The position numbers and the translations under genes are program-made. The notes beneath the pieces were generated by a model. The model was given only the letters and a program-made list of their open reading frames with translations. It had not been told where the DNA came from and did not search any database. From contig OENT01000219.1 of assembly GCA_900239685.1 (NCBI GenBank), positions 2,491 to 66,490 on the forward strand: 64,000 bases of DNA, read 5' to 3'. The stretch comes from Rotaria macrura (taxonomy: Eukaryota > Rotifera > Eurotatoria > Philodinida > Philodinidae). Below are positions 11,356 to 21,809 of the stretch, one piece after another; position 1 is the first letter of the stretch, and the number at the start of each line of letters is the position of its first letter.

Positions 11356-14300
11356 ATGGATCTATTAGGTTTAGGATCAAAAGTTGATATCGATTTTATA
11401 TTGGATTCACAAGGTCAAAGAAAACAAATTGAAGTTAAACTTGATGACAACAGTAATAAACGATCACTACAATACATTTACTATGATGGTGAAGACGTTG
11501 GAGGAACGGTAAATAAAAACAGTAGAATACATCTGATTGATTTCTTTTCTATCAAATATCTAGGTGCAAATTAAGTTGAAGAAGAACAACAAAGTAGAAC
11601 ATCAAGGTATCCGATTGGAGTTTATCGGACAAATCGGTTAGTATTCATGTTCCATTTGTAGACTTTAATTTAGATCTATTCTTTCTTGTACATAAACTTT
11701 TGTCAGATAGCACACATTTTCCCTGTGAAAGATCAATAAGAAGTTGCAAAGCTAATCGACATGAAAACAATCAATCTTGTTTTCTATGTGAATTGTAGTG
11801 TGATTTGAAGCTGATAGAGTTGAAGCCATACATGATATGCGTTGGCGTTGTTATCAAGAATATGTACTGTGTAAGAGAGGTGAGAATGCTTCAACAGACA
11901 TGAAATTAGTGCATACTGTCAAACCCGGCAAACGGATATCATAGTCGACTTTTCACTATCGATTTGTTCTCATATTTATGGCAGTATTCGATGTCTTAAG
12001 AAATCTAGTGTTCTGTATTTGGACGACAATTTAACAAATCTCTTGTGTACTATGATGTTTTCAAGAGATATTCAATAGACATGGATCGAGTGTGATTTAT
12101 TCGACACTTTAAAATACATCTCGGTGAAAGCCTTCATTTTATTTATATCCTTTTTCTTGTAAGAATGTATCAATAGAAGAGAGAAGTATGAATAAAGTAG
12201 TAGTACTCTGTGACGAAAGAAAAGAAAGATGGTTCTCGTGATATAGTTACTCACATATAAAATGAATGAAGCTGATCGTTATAAAAGAAGACTCAGTTAT
12301 GTTCTTCATCTTGACATCATATTTCAAATAGAATGACAATCATTAGCTACAATAACATTTTTCTATGAAAATGCTCCAATGCATAATAAACAAGATCATG
12401 AATAGACAATAGTGACACTGGTTTGAAAAAGCAAACAAAATTTTTAATCATGTTTCTTTGAAAAGAACTGACTCCTAGCTACTTTCCCATAGAATTATAA
12501 CAAATATCATGCTTTTGATGAAAGCTAAAGTATGTTTTTGAACGTAGAGAAGAATGTTATTGCAGTTGCTCGAGTATTTTTTTTGTCCACAAAAAAATTT
12601 GTTCAAATGTTTATCTAATGAGTACTATTGAGCTACAAAAACAACTAGAAGGATGTGATTTTTTTAGTGTTTTTTCTCTAGGTATTAAAATTCTTAACAT
12701 TGAAAGTTCATTTTCTGAAGGTCCTGAGGAGAATTTCAGTGTTTTTATTTTTTTGAAAAACTAATCTGTTTCATATGTTTCTTTTACTGATCAATACTCA
12801 CCAGAAGCAAATAGTGCAAGTATAAAACAGTGATTCAACATTTAGCAAGTTTCCTTCGTGACAAAGGTGACGAAACTTTTCTAACTGATGGGGGGAGCTC
12901 AAATATGTTTTTTTTTGAGAACAACGATAGGCCGATATTAGAGGACAAAATCGGCTTTTATATTTCGTTGTCACAGCTTTCAAGTAAAACCTTTTTTGCA
13001 GTGATGTATTTGCATGCTTTCAGAACAATCAAAAATTCTGCTACACTATCAAAATTTTTATTTCATTATCAACAGCATGGACAGCAGTATTAAACCTTGA
13101 CTAAAGCAAAAAGTAAAAAAGTCATAAGTACAAAAACTAATGTTCATGCCAAAAAAAGACGTTTCTACTCTGATCTTCTTGGAAATGATTAGAAAAAATG
13201 TTCTTTAAGTCTAACTGATCTAGTTTTCCTTAATGAATATAAAGAATAAGGACATGATTAAAGTGTTGTTATGTCATTGCTGGAAGTAGAAATTTCTGCC
13301 AGTTCTGGTGACATAAATTCTTGAGTTGGATTCACGTTTTCATGATCATCAGATAAATTATTTGAACTATCTGCATGCTTTCCAGCAATTTCACACGTTT
13401 CTTTTTTGTTTTGAAAAAAAAAAGATGTAATTTGATGCTGTTTCGTTGCTGTCGGAGTCGACGTTTGTTTTTTTTTTACAAAGTTTACTGTCTGTTTATC
13501 ATTTCAGAATCTTTCCTAAGTATAACATAGAACATGATACAAATACGAATACGAATGATAAATAAAAACACGCCAACATCATAAACGTATTCTATGCCTT
13601 GATTATTTCCCTTTATCTACATAAAGGAATCGCTAGTGTTGATAAGTGAAGATGTTTCAAAAACATACAAACATATGCGCCTGCCACTCAGCATCAGGTT
13701 GAACATAACTGCGGAAAAAATTAGCATAGCTTTTTCTTAGGATACAACAAAGCCTCGTGATTTAGTATTCAAATGTTTGGGTTTCTTTTCGAATTGTATT
13801 TGTTCTTCCATTACCCAAATATGATGAGGCATTTTAAGATAAGGTCTCATCAGCGTGAATAGTCTCATTTTTTATAAATTCATATGAGATGATCTGGATT
13901 TGATGTTGCGATCTGATCTTAATGTAACACAACTACAAAACTGAAGTCATGTTATATCCAAACCAAATTCCACGTCCGAATGATTTAGTGACAAATCCCA
14001 AATCCATTCAAGATTCGTTGCACCCTTTGCCGTTTCTAGTCGATTTCGCTTATCAAACGTAGAATTAAAATGAAATCTGTATTTTTTTTTCATATTTTTG
14101 AGTCCCTCAAGCTTAAGGGCTCCGCCACCTTTGCTTCGTGGATCATATTTAAATTTAGGAGGCTTCCCAGCAATTTTATGCGTATGTGAAGATGATTCTA
14201 CACTAAAGATTTTTCACTGATTCCATTGAATTTCTCAATGAATCAATCTTTTTTGTTGCATATCTGAACAAAAACTTGAATAGTGTCTGTAATAGAAGAA

Positions 14301-15630
14301 CGTGTAAAAGCTTTTGAATGCAAAGAATAAGCCATTCTTGCTTCTATATGAATGAAAAGTCATTTCTCTTGTGACCAATACACATCTCTAGCAATGATAC
14401 ATTGCTGCAAATTATGAAATTTTTGTTCTAGAAATGTTAAACGATCGTAGTACAGTTCATGAATTTATCAATTTATCCAAGTTACTGGCCTATCCAGGAG
14501 AATTAACTGAAAATACAAACATAGGTAAAAAAAAGAACCATACATGACTCGATTTTCTTTCATTGTTAAATATTGATTATTTTTGTTTTCAAAGATTTTC
14601 ATTTTCCAAACGTTGAGAAACCTTATGAATCATATATTGGTATTAATGTTAAGTTGAGGTATTTTGAAAAAAACACAATGATATGTATTTCTAAGTCAAT
14701 CTACAAAAAAAAACTTTTACTATTTTATATTTAGATATTTTATTCGTCTGACAATCATAAGACGTTTTACAAATTCAGTATCCGAACGTGATATTTGTGT
14801 TCAACAATTATCACAATATCCTGAAATTAATAATAGTATTAAAATGGAAGTTGGTATTGAAGATTGTTTACATATTGAATTTGAATATAATAAATCAAAG
14901 TGAGATCATATGAATTTTGATATTCGGAAACATTTTCATCGATTTACTTGTCTTCTCATCTTTTATTCAGATATCATTTGAAAGATGTTATCGTTGGAAA
15001 GATTTATTTTCTACTTGTCCGTATAAAAATCAAACATATGGAAATAGCCATACTAAAAAAAGAGAGTACTGGTAGTGGACCAAATATTTATGCAGAAACT
15101 GAAACTATTGCCAAATATGAAATTATGGATGGTGCACCTGTTCGAGGTAATGTACAAACATACAAAAAAAGAATGATAGAACTAATATATACGTGTATGT
15201 ATAGTTATATATATATATCAATGTTTTGATTTTCTTATTAGGTGAAAGTATTCCCATACGTTTATTTTTGGGTGGTTATGATCTAACACCAACAATGAAA
15301 GATATACAAAGAAAATTTTCTGTTCGATATTTTCTTAATCTAGTTCTTGTCGATGAAGAAGAACGACGTTATTTTAAACAACAAGTATTTAACGATTCGT
15401 TATATTTTGAATTTTTGTTCTACACAATCTTTTGTTTTAAGGAAATTGTCCTCTGGAGAAAACAAGATAAAGTTAAACAGAAAAACTCAGCCAAGCAATA
15501 TGCTCATTTCGAAGCTCCTAATTCAGCTATGAAAACAGACGATAGTGCTGCAGGAATAAGCGGAAGTGAACATTCGCCCGTCAATGGACCATCATCATCT
15601 GGCAATAATAGCGACTCGGCGAGTGATTAA
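11356..15630 (+). CDS. VPS26: Retromer subunit VPS26
   Basis: Exons 11356-11508, 11564-11636, 14432-14524, 14595-14658, 14735-14899, 14971-15146, 15242-15384, 15442-15630; all junctions GT-AG and phase-consistent; 351 aa (human VPS26A is 327). Arrestin-like subunit of retromer that binds VPS35 and recycles cargo from endosomes. Near-invariant stretches are present: GIRLEFIGQI, EKPYESYIG, SIKMEVGIEDCLHIEFEYNK, DGAPVRGESIPIRLFL, KFSVRYFLNLVLVDEEERR. The last 50 residues are a diverged Ser/Asn-rich tail, as in other VPS26 proteins. Intron 2 (11637-14431) is far larger than the others (48-100 bp) and holds a foreign-looking antisense reading frame. Acceptor-like TTTCTAG lies 11 nt before the ATG. 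Confidence 0.95.
11637..14431 (+). other. Large second intron of VPS26
   Basis: 2,795 bp in a gene whose other introns are about 50-100 bp. It contains an antisense open frame (13258-13503, listed separately) and other short frames without support. I found no terminal inverted repeats bounding the extra DNA. Insertion of a now-decayed element is the likely origin but not proven. Confidence 0.6.
13258..13503 (-). pseudogene. Antisense reading frame with PIP-box-like motif, probably a decayed gene or element fragment
   Basis: Open frame of 81 codons on the minus strand, closed upstream by TGA and downstream by TAA, with no early Met. The composition looks like a disordered protein segment: a KKKQTSTPTATKQHQ basic/Thr stretch, then QITSFFF, then acidic/polar sequence with LSDDHENVNPTQEF and MSPELAEISTSS. 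QITSFF fits the PCNA-interacting consensus Q-x-x-(hydrophobic)-x-x-F-F, and similar motifs occur near the termini of some transposases and replication proteins. No partner exon could be linked. Its place inside the outsized VPS26 intron suggests a remnant of an inserted element. Function unknown. Confidence 0.3.
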
Positions 15631-17934
15631 TCAAACATTCAATGTATAAGAAAACAAACAAGTTATTTAAACTATCTTATTTGACACGATCACAATTCTT
15701 CTTTTTCTTCTCTTTCTTCATGTTCCTATTTTTTTCTTTCGTCGTTTCATGTTTATTTCGTTTAAATTTCAACATTACTATTATTCAATGTAAGAATGAG
15801 ACATACTTTTCTTGTTTCATATGCAATACGTTTTCTGTAATGAATGAGATCGAGTAGCACACATGTACCAATCTAGTCGATTTCTTTTTAATTGTTGTTG
15901 CTATCCTATGAAGTATGTATCATTTCAGTTTTGCTTTTGCATAGCTATACAAAGAAAACAAAACTCATTGTAGTTATTGTTATCATACTTATTGTAGACT
16001 GACGAACAAGCATAATTTCAATATATCGTTTCCATTTAAATTATTTTCAACAATTAAATGTTATAAATATAGAAGATTCTGTTGGATAGAGAGAAAAACA
16101 TTCATTTTGTTTTAATCGTCTAATTAATCTGTTTATAGAAATCTCTTTTTTTTTCACTAAATATGTACAAACAACTATTTAAAATAAACAAAAAATTGTA
16201 TATATATATATATATAAGATCCTTTTATATAATAGACAAGTCAAAGGACTAGGTGATTAATGAACGATCGATTTATTTGACTGATGTGTTTGGGTGGGAA
16301 AATATACAAAGATTGGATCTTGACGAAGTAGAAATTGGAAGGAAAATCGTTAAAACTGAACATGCCGAAGAAAAGAAAACATTGAACGATTTCTGATGCG
16401 TAATAAATAAAAATTATGATTCACGAACATAGTTTATTTGGTTTCGTGACAATTTCAATGTGGATGGGTATGACTATAATTTCTGTTCATAGACATGCAA
16501 GCTAACACTCAAATCTAATCTTGCACGTCCACATTTTAGATATTATGCTTCCCGACATTCTTGTATCTCGAAATTTAATACATTCAATACTTTACTGTTT
16601 TGATATTCTGACTGATCGATGTTTTGCAACCTTCCCTATTGAGATTCTTATTGGACTGTAACTATGTAGCTGGTGGTTACGTTCGACTCACGCAAGTTCT
16701 GTAGAGTGATTTATTATTATATACTAGTAATTAGTAATGGCAAGCATGCAATGTCGTAGTATGATTTATTAATTGCATTCATCATGTCTGCACTAGTCGG
16801 GGAAATATTGCCAAATAAAATCGGTATCTAGTCAATGTTCACATTTCAAGATAGAAATGGTTCTTCAGGTTGAAACACGAGGAAGCATACACAAAATTTG
16901 GTACGATTGCACAATCATCGAAAGTCAAAATGCAGAAAATGTTTTTATCTTTTGTTCGGAAAAAATATGATCAAGACACATAGCCTATTATTTCTCGTAC
17001 GACTTACGTATGAGTGTTGGTGAGTATCTTCTATTGACTTTCGTGCACACCGATAACCAAATCCACATACCTATACTCACAATACTGTGACACCCACTTT
17101 CAACTTGATTAGCTAATGCAGAAATCGATGCATAAGACTAGTTAAAAGATCTATCACTCTGCGTCATGAAAGATGCAAAGAATAAACTCATCGTTGTATG
17201 CCAATTCCAATTAGCATTTTTTAAGTGCATTTGAATGAGCTATGTCACATATCGATAAATTTGGAGATGTCAGAACTTCTCCCGTTGGAAATGTGGCATC
17301 TTCAACGAAAGAAGTTACCATGTACGACTGGAGAAGTAACATCTCATTTAGATATTTACATCATCCGCATTCACATCACATGTTGTCGATACAGTTTCTC
17401 GCTGGGAAGAAATACTGGTATCTCCAAATTTTAGAACATACGAGACTGTTGATTTGAATTAAAAAATATAACAACTTTTTCATTTACTAAACAAAACAAA
17501 AATTTTGATTTTCTTACTTTTCCTACAAAGTAACCGATAGAAAAGCCCTATTGAAGCATTTCAAACACGCTCACTTAACAGACAATATTTTCGGTATTTT
17601 GCTTTTTGATCTTTTGCCACCTAATCCAAAATTGTGTATCTGTAAGTAAGTAGAACAAGACACTTCTTTCTTAAATAGACTTAGCACTGTAACAAATCTC
17701 GAGTAGATTTCAGATTTACCATCATGTCTTTCAGATTAGGACTTGAATTTGAATATGGTTCGGGTCTAGTTCTTATACATGAATTTCCTTGCTCAACTCT
17801 CAGGATTGTTGCTTTCACTTGGCTTAACTTAGATTTGGGAGTCAGGTTTGAGCATATCGTTGAGATTTGGGTCTCGACTTTTTATAGTTGGACTTTGGTT
17901 TCAACTTAACACGTCTCCAGCTTTGTAGTTGAGT
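15631..17934. other. Intergenic, no gene recognised
   Basis: 3' flank of VPS26 with T-rich tracts (15690-15760) and a TA repeat (16198-16215). From about 17720 a repetitive motif family begins (variants of GGACTTGAATTT and GATTTGGGT) that also flanks the right side of the foldback element. No gene is supported. Confidence 0.5.
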
Positions 17935-18300
17935 CCCAGGCAGACAAACATTTGGAAAAACGCGTTTAAACGCACAATCGGGAACACCGATTGTGAGTCA
18001 CTAACGCTCATTAACAACACGCAAGAAACGCGTTTTTTACGCAGAATTTTCACTTTGCGAGGGTGAAAACGGATAAAAACTCTAATTTTGATTGTTTTAA
18101 CGCATTGGCTTTCAAGTCGTCGAATAATTGTGCGTTTTAACGCTCCGGACTATAGTTTTTATCCGTTTTCACGCTCACAAAGTGAAAATTCTGTGTAAAA
18201 AACGCGTTTCTTGCGTGTTGTTAATGAGCGTTAGTGACTCACAATCGGCGTTCCCGATTGTGCGTTTAAACGCGTTTTTCCAAATGTTTGTCTGCTTGGG
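17935..18300. mobile_element. 366-bp foldback element (MITE) with long inverted arms
   Basis: The two halves are near-perfect inverted copies of each other, about 150 bp each (17935 to about 18085, and about 18150-18300), around a loop of about 65 bp. The ends read CCCAGGCAGACAAACATTTG and, reversed, CCCAAGCAGACAAACATTTG. Arms contain smaller hairpins, for example CACAATCGG/CCGATTGTG, and many AACGC motifs, making the element richer in CpG than its surroundings. It has no coding capacity and is therefore non-autonomous. The decayed element at 7861-8222 shares the CCAAGCAGAC terminus and the ACGCAAGAAA internal tract. I see no convincing target-site duplication, so the superfamily is unknown. 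Confidence 0.85.
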
Positions 18301-20371
18301 GTTACATTGAAACCAAATCACAACCACCAAATTCAAGTCCGAAATCTAAATATCACCCAAATCGAAACCATTTCAAATCAATTTATGAAACTTGTGCTTC
18401 GTTTCACGCTTCTGAAATGTTCGTCTTAAAATGTCTCATCGTGTTTTGATAATTTAAGATCAAGCCCCAAGTTTTTGGAGTTGTTGCACTCCTAAACAGA
18501 TCGAATAGAATTTTTCTCCTTATTCAATCGATTTAACTAGTCGTTCAAAGTGCGTAGCTTTCTGACACTCAATTAGATATGAATATGCTCCATACTTACA
18601 GGATCAAAACTACAGTTGAAACAGTGAGTACTTGATCATTTCAATTAATTGTATTTTTCTGGTAAGTAGTCAACCGTAGATCGGAAAAAAACGTAAGTGA
18701 CCTATCTTATTTTGTTTATCAACCTATACTTCGTAAAAATTTTATTGCAATTTTTCATTATAAGTAATTTACTCGTTCTTTTCTCGGGGTAAAACTAAGA
18801 AAGGTCTTAGAAAATTTTAATGATAAAACATAGAGTACTTCAGTTTCTAGTTCAAATAGGCTGACAAGCACTACTATAATTATTAAAAATAAAGTGAAGC
18901 TAAGTTTTGCAGAATATATTCTTGAAAACGAAATAGGATGTCACTCGTGTTTTCCTAATCACTTGATCAGATTTTATCGGAAGAGTAATAACACACTCAT
19001 ACCTTGGATAATGAAATGAACCAGTTAGATAAGCTATTCTTTATGTTTATATTAATAATATTTTAAACATGACTCATTCATTTTGCTTCATATTACTAAA
19101 CAAAAAGCGTTTTAAAACAATGAAATGTCTGCGGAGTAAATTCGTTAAAAATCCAATAGATTTGTTGTTTGTTACGATGAAAAGAACACAGTTGAACTCA
19201 AATGGACGAATAATTGTATAAGTCATTGTAGGTCTAGTAAAACAAATTTTTGAGCCGCTGACTATAGTAGATAATGATTAATATTAAAAAATTGTCAATC
19301 AACTATTCATATCATTAACTACACTCGTTCGGTAGGTATAAGGACGTAAATATTATTGAAATAATTCACTAATTATCTAAAAAGATTTCTTTTTTTAATA
19401 CATGTGAATGATTTTCCTCATTGCTTATTTAGCAGTAACAAAGGATTGTTGAGACTACGAATGACAAATTATCTAACTGAAAGAAAATGAGAAACCTATA
19501 AATTTTTACATTTTCTCTTATGTTATTTAATATCATATTCCGATCTACTATGTTTCGTATCATATGATCAACGAGCTAGGCTGTAATAAACAAATTATTA
19601 TCGGTCTTCATCAGTCATCGGTCTTGGATTGAGAGAAAAAGAGCTGACAAACTAAAGTAGGAAATACACGTTTTATGATATTCGAAAACAAAAGAACTAA
19701 TTCTTTTAATGACTTCTCTACAATTCTAATGAGATATATCTGTCATTAATGTGAATATAATCATCTCCAATCTTATAGTTGATTTGTCTTCATTGTATAT
19801 TTGATTAAAATTTCAACAGATTGACAATAAACGTTGTTTATGACGGAAACATAGGAATAAAAATTGAAGAAGATCATGCCAAGAAGAAAAAAAAAATGAT
19901 TAGTTTAGTGAAGCTGAACTTTATTACGATTATTAAAAGAACGAATCCTAAAATGGAATCTGTCGGAAGAATGCCATTCCCTCTGCAAACATTGGAGAAC
20001 AGTTTGACATTTGCCTATAAGCCTGATGATTATCTTTGCTCTCGATTACATATGAATATTACATTACTCTCGATACAGAGACGAAAAAAGAAATGTTGAG
20101 AAAAATTGAAATTTATTGATTCACGTAAAGATGAGAACTGAGAAAGAATTAGTTCACAGACAGGTCACCATGTTTCCTTGCATGAAGAAAAAGAGAGAGT
20201 TAACAATGATGAAATTACAACATAACATATAGTTCGTCTACTAACAACTATTAATGCTATTTATTTAAATTGAATTACTTCATCTGACATCTGCACTGTC
20301 AAATCGAAGGGTTTAGAGTAAGATACTTTATAGAAGTACAAAAGACAACACTGCATTTCATTTATCGGCAC
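18301..20371. other. Intergenic, no gene recognised
   Basis: AT-rich. The first 120 bp are an imperfect inverted copy of sequence left of the foldback element. The open frame at 19821-20099 is Lys/Ile-rich and unsupported. Confidence 0.5.
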
Positions 20372-20672
20372 TAGGGGTGGGAAGTTACCGTTACCGAACC
20401 GTTACGTCACCTGGTAACGGTAACGGAAAAGTTACCCGTTATCGGGTAACTGGTAACTTTTTCCTAGTAACTTCTTAAAACATCGAATTATGGCTAGCTT
20501 TGATCGAATTTTGTCATGACATCACTTAATAAAGATAGGAGTTACTCGATAACTCAAACTCAAAAATGAATTTTTTCACATTATTCTACCAGGGGAAGTC
20601 ATAATTAGATGTTTTAAGAAGTTACTGGGAAAAAGTAACTGGTAATGGTAACTTCACTCCCCTAATCGGCAC
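20364..20672. mobile_element. hAT-type MITE (20372-20664) with 8-bp target duplication
   Basis: The 293-bp element starts TAGGGGTGGGAAGTTACC and ends with its inverted form (reversed right end TAGGGGAGTGAAGTTACC). It is flanked by the exact 8-bp direct repeat ATCGGCAC at 20364-20371 and 20665-20672. An 8-bp duplication and a YARNG terminus are the hallmarks of hAT transposons. The arms share more than 60 bp, including AGTAACTTCTTAAAACATC, and hold GTTACC/GGTAAC hairpins. It has no reading frame, so a hAT transposase would have moved it in trans. The intact duplication suggests a fairly recent insertion. Confidence 0.9.
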
Positions 20673-21462
20673 GCAATTTAAAAATTTTCCTTAATAGATT
20701 TACCTTGAATGCTGATCGTTGTTCTTTTTTTTTATTTACTAATCATATTTGAAAAACACATGCTTTTTTTACGTGTAATTGATTTTTCCATGAATGTGAG
20801 TTCAATAATGAAGAATACTCTATTCTATTCATAAACTAATCATTGATGTATACATACACACATATATATATATATATATAAATATAATAGGATTCAATGA
20901 GCGTTTACTTCGACTTAAAAATTTTTATCATTCCTATTGACAAGTGTCGAAATCGATTCGTCGTTCAAAATGTGAGTACTATAATCAATTTTTTATTAAG
21001 AGAAAACACATTCCTAACGCAACGAAATTCGATTGTTAGAAATGATCTCTTTCACAAATTAATGTGTTGCGATAATTTTGGTCTTGAAACTACAACACAG
21101 TGAGAGCGTACGTCTATAATGACAATAATTCAAACGATGAGTTTTCTTGTTATTTTTTCTTCTTCTGTAGTTTCCCACTTCCTTCGATCTATGTGAATAT
21201 ATTTGACTAGTACAAGACAAACAAAACAAAAAACTAACGTATCACGCCTATTATATGTTTGGTTCGACGTAATAGTAGTGAAGAACGGAGAAAGGAAGAA
21301 AAAAACTAAGACATCAGAACGGATTAATGTTTTTATGTCTACTATTCATTTTAGATGTTGAAAGTTTTTGCCGACACTTTGCATTCATGAAATCAAAGAA
21401 AAATAAATTAAACTAAGTAAGAGTCATTACGAATAATATTTTTAAATATTTTTTCTTCGCAG
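20665..21462. other. Upstream region of membrane-protein exon
   Basis: Contains a TA repeat (20862-20881) and an open frame 20897-21103 with a GTGAGT donor inside it (around 20972). That exon would end in phase 0 and does not join in frame to the coding exon at 21463, so the 5' part of that gene remains unassigned. Confidence 0.4.
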
Positions 21463-21809
21463 TGTCTCAATTTGATCTTTCAGAATCCGTTGATTTACCA
21501 CCAATACCGTTAACATACGATTTTATTGGTGTTTGCATCGGAATATCAGCGATTTCATCTTTTATTTTTATTATAGTTCTATGTAAATGCTTCGATTGTC
21601 TATGTTTTAAACAAAATATTGATATTGATGACGAAATCGAAAATGGTTCACCAGTGATAGAATCAAATAGATTAAACCTTCATCAATTTTCAAAACATCA
21701 TTATAGTCAGAATCAACATTCGTCATCATCTAACCATTTTGATGATACCAATCTGATTCTAAGTACGACTAGAAATGGTTTTCTATCACCACCTCAAACT
21801 GTGTTCTAG
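21463..21809 (+). CDS. Last exon of an unrecognised single-pass membrane protein (partial)
   Basis: The exon follows a good acceptor (TTTTTTCTTCGCAG, AG at 21461-21462) and begins in a phase that needs one nucleotide from an upstream exon I could not identify. The frame codes about 115 residues: a short polar segment rich in Asp, Ser and Pro; one hydrophobic helix of about 24 residues (FIGVCIGISAISSFIFIIVL); a juxtamembrane CKCFDCLCF cluster typical of palmitoylation sites; then an acidic, His/Ser/Asn-rich tail ending in a TAG stop. The likely topology is N-outside with the tail in the cytosol. I do not recognise the family. The splice acceptor, clear TM segment and codon use support a real gene. 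Confidence 0.55.

Noticed and set aside
11804..11944. 47-codon plus-strand frame in VPS26 intron 2 with protein-like composition
   Set aside because: Too short, no splice partner and no recognised motif.
12798..13093. Overlapping frames on both strands in VPS26 intron 2
   Set aside because: Opposite-strand shadows with no conserved motif; most likely chance.
17724..17909. 61-codon frame left of the foldback element
   Set aside because: It is made of the local GGACTTGAATTT/GATTTGGGT repeat motifs, not a gene.
20897..21103. Open frame with internal GTGAGT donor as first exon of the membrane-protein gene
   Set aside because: The donor leaves phase 0, whereas the exon at 21463 needs one carried nucleotide.
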